From assembly GCA_948902155.1 (NCBI GenBank), contig CAQVQZ010000123.1:1-6502 (forward strand): DNA of 6,502 nucleotides, read 5' to 3'. The DNA comes from an uncultured Oscillibacter sp. (GTDB lineage Bacteria > Bacillota_A > Clostridia > Oscillospirales > Oscillospiraceae). Within the stretch, counting starts at the first letter, position 1. Every line of letters starts with the position of its first letter. The notes under the pieces were generated by a model. The model had not been told where the DNA came from. It saw nothing but the letters and a program-made list of their open reading frames with translations, and did no database searches. This document shows, one piece after another, positions 1 to 6,110 of the stretch. The position numbers and the translations under genes are program-made.

Positions 1-1033
1 CGACGGGCACGCCCTTGTCCTTGCGGTCCTGCCAGGCCAGCCATTCCTTCTCGCCCGCCGTATAGATGCGCTCCGCGCCGGGGGCCTTTTTGGAGCCGCG
101 CAGGCCGCGGCAGATATCGCCTGCGGTCTTCTTGAAGGTGTCCAGACCCATGAAGAACTCGGGGTTGATGACAAAGAAGAAGTGGCCCAGACGGTACATC
201 TTGTTGCTGCCGTCGGGATTCTTGCCGCTCAGCTCCTTCAGGTTGGGGCCTCCGGCCAGGGCGGCGGAGAGGATTTCGACAATGGTGGTGAAGCCGTAGC
301 CCTTGTAGCCGCCGGTGGCCTCGCCGGGGCCGCCGATGGATACCAGCGCGCACTTACCGGCCCGCATATCCTTGAGAATCTGGCCGGAATCGGTCATGGT
401 GCCGCCGTCGGCGGTGACCACCAGCCCCGCCGGCGTCTCGTGGCCGATGCGCTGATAATACTCAATTTTGCCGTTCTGGATGGTGGAGGTGGCGCAGTCA
501 AAATTGAAGGGGAACTCCTCATCCGTGGGCATGGTGAAAGTGAAGGGGTTGGTGCCCATCATGGGCTCCACGCCCCAGGTGGGGGCCACGGAGGGCCGGG
601 CGTTGGTGCCGGTGACGCCGATCATGCCCGCCTTCTCGGCCATGGTGGTCCAGTAGCCCGCGATGCCATAGTGGGTGGAGTTGTACACCGCGCCGCCGGC
701 CATGCCGTACTTGGCGGCCTTCTCGATGAGCATCTCCATCATGTGGTAGCTGGCCACCATGCCCATGCCGTTGTTGGCGTCCATGACCACGGTGGTGGGG
801 GTGTCCTTCACGATGTCCATCTTGGTGACGGGGAGCAGCGTGCCGTTGACGATGCGGTCAATATAGATGGGTTTGAAGCGGTTGCAGCCGTGGCTCTCGA
901 TGCCCCGGCGGTCGGACTCCAGCAGCACGTCGGCGCAGATCTTCGCGTCCTCCTCCGGCACGCCGTAGCCCTTAAAGGCGTCGGTGAGGAAGCTGTCCAT
1001 CAGCTCCCAGGATACATAGGGTCTCGTTTCCAT
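1..1033 (-). CDS. Ldh_2-family NAD(P)-dependent 2-hydroxyacid dehydrogenase (malate/L-lactate/sulfolactate type), 3' end outside window
   Basis: The gene starts at ATG 1033-1031 and runs off the left edge after 344 residues (last in-window residues GVPV). Family members are about 350-370 residues, so only the C-terminal tail should be missing. AAAAGGAG at 1043-1050 lies 9 bases before the ATG. Family motifs in order: DRRGIESHGCNR (41-52, His48), NSTHYG (118-123, His121), GTNPF (160-164), DCATS (179-183) with NGK (187-189), and GGPGEATGGYKGYGF around Lys244. Known for the family: a soluble oxidoreductase with an unusual NAD(P) fold, unrelated to Rossmann LDH/MDH, that interconverts 2-keto acids and 2-hydroxy acids (malate, lactate, ureidoglycolate, sulfolactate) or reduces cyclic imines. 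The exact substrate cannot be read from these motifs. It has its own promoter and a structured leader, and is separated from the preceding operon by a terminator, so it is probably an independently regulated catabolic or redox gene. The family call is secure; the substrate is open. Confidence 0.93.
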   Translation of the reverse strand, partial: METRPYVSWELMDSFLTDAFKGYGVPEEDAKICADVLLESDRRGIESHGCNRFKPIYIDRIVNGTLLPVTKMDIVKDTPTTVVMDANNGMGMVASYHMMEMLIEKAAKYGMAGGAVYNSTHYGIAGYWTTMAEKAGMIGVTGTNARPSVAPTWGVEPMMGTNPFTFTMPTDEEFPFNFDCATSTIQNGKIEYYQRIGHETPAGLVVTADGGTMTDSGQILKDMRAGKCALVSIGGPGEATGGYKGYGFTTIVEILSAALAGGPNLKELSGKNPDGSNKMYRLGHFFFVINPEFFMGLDTFKKTAGDICRGLRGSKKAPGAERIYTAGEKEWLAWQDRKDKGVPV

Positions 1034-1042
1034 AGCTCCATA

Positions 1043-1050
1043 CTCCTTTT
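1043..1050 (-). promoter_or_regulatory. Ribosome binding site of the Ldh-family gene
   Basis: AAAAGGAG on the minus strand lies 9 bases before ATG 1033. It sits just outside the long leader hairpin (1060-1155), so the folding of that hairpin could change access to it. Confidence 0.75.
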
Positions 1051-1059
1051 TGCGTATTT

Positions 1060-1155
1060 GGCTCCGGACCCGCTGAGGTATACAAAAAGAGCGCAACAAC
1101 TACACCTACTGGACCAGGCAGTTGTCGCACTCACTCACATACTCAGCAGTCGAGC
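1060..1155 (-). ncRNA. Structured 5' leader (candidate cis-regulatory RNA) of the Ldh-family gene
   Basis: Read on the minus strand, this segment folds into one long composite hairpin. In the outer stem GGCUC (1155-1151) pairs with GAGCC near 1064-1060, GAC (1152-1150 region) with GUC, GCUGAG (1147-1142) with CUCAGC (1077-1072), and UAU (1141-1139) with AUA (1081-1079), with small bulges. The inner stem is GAGUGCGACAACU (1132-1120) with AGUUGUUGCGCUC (1101-1089): 13 contiguous pairs, two of them G-U, and an 18-base loop. The element begins about 10 bases after the predicted transcription start and ends 10 bases before the ribosome binding site, as riboswitches and attenuators do. I see no T-box motif and cannot match it to a riboswitch class I know. 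The pairing is seen directly; the regulatory role is inferred. It could also be a small inserted palindromic element. Confidence 0.5.
1084..1132 (-). terminator. Terminator-like hairpin inside the leader of the Ldh-family gene (possible attenuator)
   Basis: The 13-bp stem (arms 1120-1132 and 1089-1101) is followed directly on the minus strand by five U residues (1088-1084). It lies after the predicted promoter and about 50 bases before the start codon, so if it works it would stop transcription before the gene. The U-tract can also pair weakly with GUGAG (1138-1134) when the outer stem forms. This offers a possible switch between terminating and reading through. Confidence 0.5.
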
Positions 1156-1171
1156 CATCATCAGCATGTCT

Positions 1172-1200
1172 AGTATATCAGCGTCATTTGCAAAAATCAA
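1172..1200 (-). promoter_or_regulatory. Sigma-A type promoter of the Ldh-family gene
   Basis: On the minus strand a -35 box TTGATT (1200-1195) and a -10 box TATACT (1177-1172) are separated by exactly 17 bases, and TG at 1180-1179 gives an extended -10. The expected start of transcription is about 1165-1167, leaving a leader of about 130 bases. This is the best promoter match in the window. Confidence 0.75.
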
Positions 1201-1219
1201 GGGAGAATTTCGCAAACAC

Positions 1220-1273
1220 AGGCCGCATGTGAGCGTTTTTCATAAAACCATTGCGCCGCAGTGCATACAGCCT
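1220..1273. repeat. Imperfect inverted repeat upstream of the Ldh-gene promoter
   Basis: AGGCCGCATG (1220-1229) and CATACAGCCT (1264-1273) are inverted copies with two transition differences. The similarity extends weakly outward through A/C-rich flanks (AAACACAGGC against GCCTGTTT). The repeat lies 20-73 bases upstream of the -35 box, outside the predicted transcript, where an activator might bind. It may also be chance. Confidence 0.3.
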
Positions 1274-1363
1274 GTTTCCGTTCAAAATTCACCAAGAAAG
1301 CAAACGATTACGCACAACAAATTTCTACGTTATGGCAAAGCCCTTCCATCACCCGTCCCCCGC

Positions 1364-1410
1364 AAAAAAACGGAGATATGCCTCGCAGAACCCCTGCAAA
1401 GCATATCCCC
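1364..1410 (-). terminator. Intrinsic terminator of the cyclase-MurT-GatD-like operon
   Basis: On the minus strand the arm GGGGATATGC (1410-1401) pairs with GCATATCTCC (1381-1372) over 10 bp with one G-U. An inner CTGC/GCAG closure gives a small loop, and a run of seven U residues (1370-1364) follows two bases after the stem. It begins 7 bases after the stop codon of the GatD-like gene. This is a textbook Rho-independent terminator and separates the operon from the Ldh-family gene. Confidence 0.9.
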
Positions 1411-1416
1411 TATCTC

Positions 1417-2157
1417 CTATCTTCTGTCTCCAATCTGTTCCGCTCTCAGCCGCAGCTGTTCCTCCGTCACCGCATATCCTTTTTCGGCCCAGGAGTCCAG
1501 CGGAAGCCGCTCCGGGAGCTCCGCTCCCCGGCGGGCATAGATGGCGGCGGCGACCGCCTCCATCATCTTGGGATTCTTCACCAGCAAAGGCCCGGTGAGC
1601 TGGGAGGCAAAGACGTTTTTCCAGTGATAGCCCTCCGGCCCATGCTCCGCCTCGTTGCCAAAACCCAGATCCAGCCGGGTCAGCAGCGGCGTCTCCACGC
1701 CCTTGACGAGGCCGCACTTGTTCATAAAACCCACCACCGCCTCCGGGAAGAGGTCCGTATGGGCATAGACGTCCTCCACGATGCGGCGCTTGCCGTGCTC
1801 CGTGGTATAGGAGGCCAGCCCCACGCCGTCATAGGCGCCGCCGTCCGCCTCCCGGATTGTGGACCCCAGGAGGTCCATCGCCGTCCCGGCGAAGAGCATG
1901 ACCGCGCCGTCTCCGGCGGCGGACTTGAGGTCAAACCGGCCCAGGTCCCCCATAGCGGCCCTGGCGGCGCGCTCCGTGCCCGCGCCCATATAGATGAAAT
2001 CCGCTTGTCCCAAGTCCGCACGGCCGCCGGGAACGACCTTCTCCACCGTGACGGCACAGCCCAGGGCGGCAAGGAGGCGCTCCAACGCCAGCACGTTGGC
2101 CCGGCTGCCGTAGAGGCTCATCAGGTCGGGGTAAAAATGGATAATGCGCACGTCCAT
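1417..2157 (-). CDS. GatD-like (CobB/CobQ-type) glutamine-amidotransferase-fold protein lacking the catalytic Cys and His
   Basis: 246 residues, close to the usual GatD length of about 240. The N-terminus (HFYPDLMSLYGSRAN, 7-21), DGAVML..LLG (83-98), GFGNE (165-169), YHWKNVFASQLTGP (177-190) and KNP (194-196) follow the GatD layout. GatD is the glutaminase subunit that feeds ammonia to MurT for amidation of D-glutamate in lipid II. Here the elbow normally reading ICGGYQLLG reads AGTAMDLLG, placing Gly91 at the nucleophilic Cys. The motif normally reading YSHGP reads QLTGP, placing Thr188 at the His. LYGD is LYGS and GGGxD is GAGTE. Only Cys34 and Cys148 exist, neither in the elbow. Start: ATG 2157 with AAGGAGG 8 bases before it, 3 bases after the murT-like stop. 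I infer a glutaminase-dead partner or scaffold. The fold call is firm; the function is not. Confidence 0.85.
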   Translation of the reverse strand: MDVRIIHFYPDLMSLYGSRANVLALERLLAALGCAVTVEKVVPGGRADLGQADFIYMGAGTERAARAAMGDLGRFDLKSAAGDGAVMLFAGTAMDLLGSTIREADGGAYDGVGLASYTTEHGKRRIVEDVYAHTDLFPEAVVGFMNKCGLVKGVETPLLTRLDLGFGNEAEHGPEGYHWKNVFASQLTGPLLVKNPKMMEAVAAAIYARRGAELPERLPLDSWAEKGYAVTEEQLRLRAEQIGDRR

Positions 2158-2160
2158 GCC

Positions 2161-3483
2161 TCACGCCTCCTTTTCCACGCGGCTGAGAATCTTGTCCTGG
2201 TCCGCGAAGCAGGTGACCACGTACAAATCTTCGCCGCCGTCCTCTTTCAGCGCCGACGCGGCGGCGGCGATGTCCGGCTCCACCGTCCAGTTGGTCAGGC
2301 CGGTGTAGGAAAACCGCTCCGCCAGATCGTTGCAGTACCGCCCGGACAGCACCACCCGCTTCACATGGGGGACGTTCAGCTGGTCAAAGTCGATGTCCCA
2401 GAGCCAGCTGGTCTCGCTGGTGAAATACTTCCGGCTCACCGCGTCCACGATGACCAGCACCGCGCAGTCCGCCGCCGCAGCGGCGATGTAGCGCAGGTTC
2501 GTGTCGTAGGCGATGGAGTTTTCATGCTTGCTCACCAGCAGGGTGCCGTGATGGCTCCCCAGGCGGAAGGTCCGCATCCGGCCGTTTTTCAGCAGGTAAT
2601 TGCTCAGAACGCCGGAGGCCGTCCCGGCGGATACGCCGCACTCCCGGCAGGCGGCGTAAGCCGCCAGGATGTTGTAGATGTTATAGATGCTCCGGAAGGC
2701 CAGTCCCACGGTGTGCTCGCCGTCCAGGGTCAGCGTGGACGCGTCCAGGTCCACAGCGGTGACGGCGTAGTCCATTTCGGGCTTCTTATGGCCGCACTTT
2801 GCGCAGCGGTACGCGCCGATGTGGTTGTAATGCACATAGTCATACTCCATCGGCCCATGGCACACCGGGCAGTACGCCCCGTCGTGATAAACACCGGTGG
2901 GCGCGTCCGTGGAGACGGAACAGCGCTCCAGCCCGAACCACTTCACCTTTTCATGCCCCTGGGCGAAGCAGCTGGACAGGGGGTCGTCGGCGTTCAGAAG
3001 CAGCTCCGTCTCCGGGTGGATCGCCGGGAGGATGGAGTCGTAGACCCATTCCGGGTGCCCGTTCCGGGTAAGCTGGTCCCGGTAGAGGTTCGTAATGACA
3101 AACTCCGTGGGGTGGAAGAACTGGAAGCTCCGGGCGGCATAGCGCTCGTCGGACTCGATGAGCAGCACGTCCGCCTTCACCCGTCCGCCCAGGGTGGCGT
3201 GGGTCAGCACCAGGGTGGTCACGCCCTCGATCTGGTTGGACCCCTCCTCGTTGTAGACCACGGTCTTTCCCCCGGCCCGGAGGATGGCGGCGATCATCTC
3301 CACCGTGGAGGTCTTGCCGTTGGACCCGGTGACGGCGATGATGTGCTCCGGCAGCTTCACCCGCCGGAGGACGTCCGGGCAGATTTTCAGGGCGGCCTGG
3401 CCGGGCATGGAGCTGCCCTTGCCGATGAGCTTGCCCACAAAACGGCCCAGCTTGCAGACCAGAATGGCCAGTAACGCTCTCAT
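2161..3483 (-). CDS. MurT-like Mur ligase with zinc ribbon and DUF1727/MurT C-terminal domain (divergent)
   Basis: 440 residues, the normal MurT size. The N-terminus has the MurT signature with SSMPGQAALKICP (24-36). The Mur ligase central domain carries the ATP loop TGSNGKTS (52-59), IESDE (109-113) and NLYRDQLTR (132-140). A Cys4 zinc ribbon is inserted at Cys205, Cys208, Cys227 and Cys230. The C-terminal MurT domain contains SWLWDIDF (359-366), whose Asp363 corresponds to the Asp that completes the GatD triad in Staphylococcus aureus. Known MurT amidates D-Glu of lipid II using ATP and ammonia from GatD. Where MurT normally has KNPxGxN this protein has KHENSIAYDTN (319-329), so its substrate may differ. 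ATG 3483 is preferred over in-frame codons further upstream because it starts at the family N-terminus, has GGAG 6 bases before it, and overlaps the cyclase stop as ATGA. It is translated together with both neighbours. Confidence 0.9.
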   Translation of the reverse strand: MRALLAILVCKLGRFVGKLIGKGSSMPGQAALKICPDVLRRVKLPEHIIAVTGSNGKTSTVEMIAAILRAGGKTVVYNEEGSNQIEGVTTLVLTHATLGGRVKADVLLIESDERYAARSFQFFHPTEFVITNLYRDQLTRNGHPEWVYDSILPAIHPETELLLNADDPLSSCFAQGHEKVKWFGLERCSVSTDAPTGVYHDGAYCPVCHGPMEYDYVHYNHIGAYRCAKCGHKKPEMDYAVTAVDLDASTLTLDGEHTVGLAFRSIYNIYNILAAYAACRECGVSAGTASGVLSNYLLKNGRMRTFRLGSHHGTLLVSKHENSIAYDTNLRYIAAAAADCAVLVIVDAVSRKYFTSETSWLWDIDFDQLNVPHVKRVVLSGRYCNDLAERFSYTGLTNWTVEPDIAAAASALKEDGGEDLYVVTCFADQDKILSRVEKEA

Positions 3484-4145
3484 CGTCTTCTCCGATCCGC
3501 CTCGTAGCTTTCCCGCAGCTCCGCGAAAGCGCGGATGGGCGCGCCGTCGGCCTCCTGGAATTTCAGGGGCAGGGCGAAGAACAGGAAGTCCTTCCGCCCC
3601 CGGACCTTCCGCAGGCACAGGTTTTCAATGCTCACCACGCTGTCCCTCAAAAGAATGTGGTGAACCGGCAGCCGGTTGTCTCCCATGCGGTCGATGCTGA
3701 TGGCGTCGGTGCCCACGCCCTTCAGGCCGCGGGAGACCAGGTAGCGGGCCGCCGCCTCGTCGGGGACGGGAAAAGCGTCCTCCAGAAAAGCTTCCGTCCC
3801 CCAGCGCTCCTCCCAGCCGGTGTAGAAGAGAATGAAGTCCGCGCAGTGGATGGCATCGTAATTCGACCGGAGGAATTCCTCTGTAATCACCGGCCCCTCG
3901 CCGGACACGTCCAGCACCGTGGCCCGGCCCGAAAACTGGGACATGGGCATCTGGTCCAGGGTCCGGCCCTCCGGCAGCAGATGCGCGGGGGCGTCCATGT
4001 GGGTGCCGGTATGGGAGGAAAAGTTCAGCATCGTCTCCCGGAAGCCGTCTCGGGTGAGGGTACAGGCGGCGGAGAGGCTGGGAACCGGCGTGCCGGGGTA
4101 GATTGGAATTTCCGGCGTGATGGTGTGTGTCATGTCGATCAGCAT
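3480..4145 (-). CDS. Cyclase-family metal-dependent hydrolase (kynurenine formamidase-like)
   Basis: 221 residues, normal for the family of about 200-220. The metal-binding and catalytic signature HTGTHMDAPAH is at 45-55 (His45, His49, Asp51, His55). Later family motifs are GTDAISID (145-152), HHILL (162-166) and SIENLCL (172-178). There is no signal peptide, so it should be cytosolic. Known relatives hydrolyse N-formylkynurenine, isatin or other amide and lactam bonds using Zn or Mn. The substrate cannot be read from the motifs, and no other tryptophan-degradation gene is visible. It is the first gene of a coupled unit, its TGA sharing ATGA with the MurT-like start. This suggests that it acts on a compound related to the MurT-like ligase reaction (inference). 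Start: ATG 4145 with AAAGGAA (4155-4161) 9 bases before it. The ribosome binding site is part of a cre-like palindrome. Confidence 0.9.
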   Translation of the reverse strand: MLIDMTHTITPEIPIYPGTPVPSLSAACTLTRDGFRETMLNFSSHTGTHMDAPAHLLPEGRTLDQMPMSQFSGRATVLDVSGEGPVITEEFLRSNYDAIHCADFILFYTGWEERWGTEAFLEDAFPVPDEAAARYLVSRGLKGVGTDAISIDRMGDNRLPVHHILLRDSVVSIENLCLRKVRGRKDFLFFALPLKFQEADGAPIRAFAELRESYEADRRRR

Positions 4146-4160
4146 AGAAAGCGCTTCCTT
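4145..4160. promoter_or_regulatory. cre-like palindrome over the ribosome binding site of the cyclase gene
   Basis: The segment matches the CcpA catabolite-response consensus WTGNAANCGNWNNCW with a single mismatch when read on either strand; its centre is AAAGCGCTT. It covers the ribosome binding site and touches the start codon of the first gene of the operon, a place where bound CcpA could block transcription. A chance match is possible. Confidence 0.35.
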
Positions 4161-4179
4161 TCAGTTTCGTATTGACGGC

Positions 4180-4203
4180 GCTTCCGGTCCGGAGACCGGA
4201 AGC
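4180..4203 (-). terminator. Perfect 10-bp hairpin after mnmG without a U-tract
   Basis: GCTTCCGGTC and GACCGGAAGC are perfect inverted copies (4180-4189 and 4194-4203) around a 4-base loop. They begin one base after the mnmG stop. On the minus strand the following bases are GCCGTCAATACG, with no U-run. It is therefore not a standard intrinsic terminator. It may protect the mnmG 3' end, mark a processing site, or end transcription with the help of Rho. Transcription from mnmG into the cyclase operon remains possible, since I see no clear promoter in the 59-base gap. Confidence 0.5.
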
Positions 4204-4204
4204 C

Positions 4205-6070
4205 CTATTTTTCCAAAGAGATCATAAGGGCGGCAATGTCCGCCGGAGACACTCCCGAGATTCGGGAAGCCTGTCCCAGGTCCAGCGGCCGGATGGCGGA
4301 CAGCTTCTCCCGCGCCTCCAGGCGCAGGCCCTGGATGGCGTTGTAATCCATGTCCGGCGGCAGGCGGTGGGAGGCCATTTTGCGGAAGTCCTCCACCTGC
4401 TTCTCCTGGCGGCGGATGTAGCCTTCATATTTTATAGAAATCTCCACCTGTTCCCGCACGTCCGGCGGCAGGTCCGGCCGGTCCGGGTCGAAGGGGGCCA
4501 GCTCGTCGTAGTGTACCCTTGGCCGCCGCAGCAGCGCGTCCAGGGGACAGCCCCCCGGCGCGTCCGCCGTGTCCTTGGAGGCCAGGAACGCCGCCAGCTC
4601 CAGCGACGGGGAGGCCCCGGTATGGGCCAGGCGCTTGATCTCCCGGTCCACGGCGGCATACTTTTCCTCCACGGCCCGGAGGCGCTCCTCCGGAACCAAG
4701 CCGATTTCATAACCCCGGCGGGTGAGCCGCCGGTCGGCGTTGTCCTGGCGGAGGAGCAGCCGGTACTCGCTCCGGGAGGTCATGATGCGGTAAGGCTCGT
4801 TGGCGCCCTTAGTCACCAGATCGTCGATCAGCGTGCCGATGTAGCTCTCCGCGCGGGAGAGGACGAAATCCTCCTGCCCCCGGAGCTTCCGCACGGCGTT
4901 CACCCCGGCCACGAAGCCCTGCACCGCCGCCTCCTCATAGCCCGAGGAGCCGTTGAACTGCCCCGCGCCGTACAGCCCCGGCACGTCCCGCACCTCCAGC
5001 GTGGGCCGGAGGGCCAGGGGGTCCACGCAGTCGTATTCAATGGCGTAGGCCGGACGGGTCATCACCGCCCGGCGCAGGCCGGGTACGCTGTGGAGCATTT
5101 GAATCTGCACATCCTCCGGCATGGAGGACGAAAAGCCCTGGATATAGACCTCCTCCGTGTCCAGCCCCATAGGCTCCACAAAGAGCTGGTGCCGGAGCTT
5201 ATCCGGAAACCGGACGATTTTCGTCTCAAAGGACGGGCAGTACCTTGGCCCCACGCCCTCAATCAAGCCGGAATACATCGGCGCACGGTCCAGGTTCTCC
5301 TGGACGATGCGTTTTGTCTCCTCCGTGGTCCAGGTGAGGTAGCAGACCGCCCGGTTTTCCGGCGCTTCCAGGGTGCTGTAGGAAAAGGGGATCGTCAGCG
5401 CGTCCCCCGGCTGGACCTCCATCTCGTCGAAGTCCACCGTCCGGGCGTTGACCCGAGGCGGCGTGCCGGTCTTGAAGCGCCGGAGGGGCAGGCCCAATTT
5501 TAATAAGGAGTCCGTCAGGCGGTTGGCGGCGTGCATGCCGTCGGGCCCGGAGTCCTCCACCCACTCGCCCACGATGGTCCGCCCGGACAGATAGGTGCCC
5601 GTGGCCAGTATGACGGCCCGGACCTGGAAGACGGCCCCGGTGGCCAGCGTCACGGCGAAGCCTCCGCCGTCCAAAGGCCGGAGGCCGATGACCTCGCCCT
5701 GGCGGACGGTCAGGTGTTCCTGCCGCTCCAGGGTCGCTTTCATCCGGCCCTGGTATTTCCGGCGGTCCGCCTGGGCCCGGAGGGACCAGACGGCGGGGCC
5801 CTTGCCCCGGTTCAACAGGCGGTACTGGATACAGCACTCGTCGGCGGCGCGGGCCATCTCGCCCCCGAGGGCGTCCAGCTCCCGGACCAGGTGGCCCTTG
5901 CCTGTGCCGCCGATGGCGGGGTTGCAGGGCATGTTGCCCACGGCGTCCAGGTTGATCGTGAAAACGATGGTTTCCGCCCCCAGGCGCGCGGCCGCAAGGG
6001 CGGATTCTATGCCGGCGTGGCCGGCGCCGATGACGGCGACTTCGTAGGTTCCGGCTGGGAAGGTTCGCAT
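4205..6070 (-). CDS. mnmG: tRNA uridine-5-carboxymethylaminomethyl modification enzyme MnmG (GidA)
   Basis: 621 residues, full family length. MnmG is an FAD protein that works with the GTPase MnmE to install the carboxymethylaminomethyl (or aminomethyl) group on the wobble uridine (U34) of certain tRNAs in the cytosol, supporting accurate decoding. Visible motifs: FAD dinucleotide loop GAGHAG (15-20), [15 protein letters not shown] (46-60) with Cys49, [13 protein letters not shown] (90-102), ATGTYLSG (156-163), KTGTPPRV (200-207), [16 protein letters not shown] (276-291) with Cys278, [13 protein letters not shown] (370-382), and C-terminal [11 protein letters not shown] (545-555) and [21 protein letters not shown] (593-612). 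Cys49 and Cys278 match the two cysteines important in E. coli (47 and 277). Start: ATG 6070 with AGGAG (6077-6081) 6 bases before it; the FAD loop begins at residue 15, as expected. Neither mnmE nor rsmG, the usual neighbours, is in view. Confidence 0.98.
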   Translation of the reverse strand: MRTFPAGTYEVAVIGAGHAGIESALAAARLGAETIVFTINLDAVGNMPCNPAIGGTGKGHLVRELDALGGEMARAADECCIQYRLLNRGKGPAVWSLRAQADRRKYQGRMKATLERQEHLTVRQGEVIGLRPLDGGGFAVTLATGAVFQVRAVILATGTYLSGRTIVGEWVEDSGPDGMHAANRLTDSLLKLGLPLRRFKTGTPPRVNARTVDFDEMEVQPGDALTIPFSYSTLEAPENRAVCYLTWTTEETKRIVQENLDRAPMYSGLIEGVGPRYCPSFETKIVRFPDKLRHQLFVEPMGLDTEEVYIQGFSSSMPEDVQIQMLHSVPGLRRAVMTRPAYAIEYDCVDPLALRPTLEVRDVPGLYGAGQFNGSSGYEEAAVQGFVAGVNAVRKLRGQEDFVLSRAESYIGTLIDDLVTKGANEPYRIMTSRSEYRLLLRQDNADRRLTRRGYEIGLVPEERLRAVEEKYAAVDREIKRLAHTGASPSLELAAFLASKDTADAPGGCPLDALLRRPRVHYDELAPFDPDRPDLPPDVREQVEISIKYEGYIRRQEKQVEDFRKMASHRLPPDMDYNAIQGLRLEAREKLSAIRPLDLGQASRISGVSPADIAALMISLEK

Positions 6071-6081
6071 AGGCGGCTCCT

Positions 6082-6104
6082 GGGGGGTCCCCCCGAAAGG
6101 GGGG
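6082..6104. repeat. G6-C6-G6 triple run next to the mnmG ribosome binding site
   Basis: On the plus strand six G, T, six C, GAAA, six G. In the mnmG mRNA this gives C6-UUUC-G6-A-C6, so the middle G-run can pair with either C-run. The more favourable hairpin has the UUUC loop. The second C-run touches the AGGAG ribosome binding site. This could control translation or be a replication-slippage product. Confidence 0.5.
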
Positions 6105-6110
6105 AGATTT

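Noticed and set aside
1034..1165. T-box leader
   Set aside because: The leader is too short, and no T-box sequence of the UGGNACCGCG type or specifier-loop layout is seen.
1135..1167. Ten-codon leader peptide MLMMARLLSM before the Ldh-gene attenuator
   Set aside because: The frame exists and ends near the terminator-like stem. However, its first ATG coincides with the predicted transcription start, no ribosome binding site precedes any of the ATGs, and no run of one regulatory codon is present.
182..1540. Long plus-strand open frame (452 codons)
   Set aside because: It lies antisense to the Ldh-family gene and the GatD-like gene, and is full of Gly, Ala, His and Val from GC-rich reverse reading. 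It has no ribosome binding site and no family motif.
1261..3474. 737-codon plus-strand open frame
   Set aside because: Antisense to the GatD-like and MurT-like genes, whose motifs are clear. Its composition (Gly, Val, His, Arg, Ala) is typical of a shadow frame in GC-rich DNA.
3484..3618. Upstream extension of the MurT-like protein to an earlier in-frame start
   Set aside because: The extension would overlap the cyclase gene by over 130 bases and precede the normal MurT N-terminus. ATG 3483 has a good GGAG site and the typical ATGA overlap.
4172..5503. 443-codon plus-strand open frame opposite mnmG
   Set aside because: It is a shadow of mnmG, rich in Arg, Val, His and Leu, with no recognisable domain or ribosome binding site.
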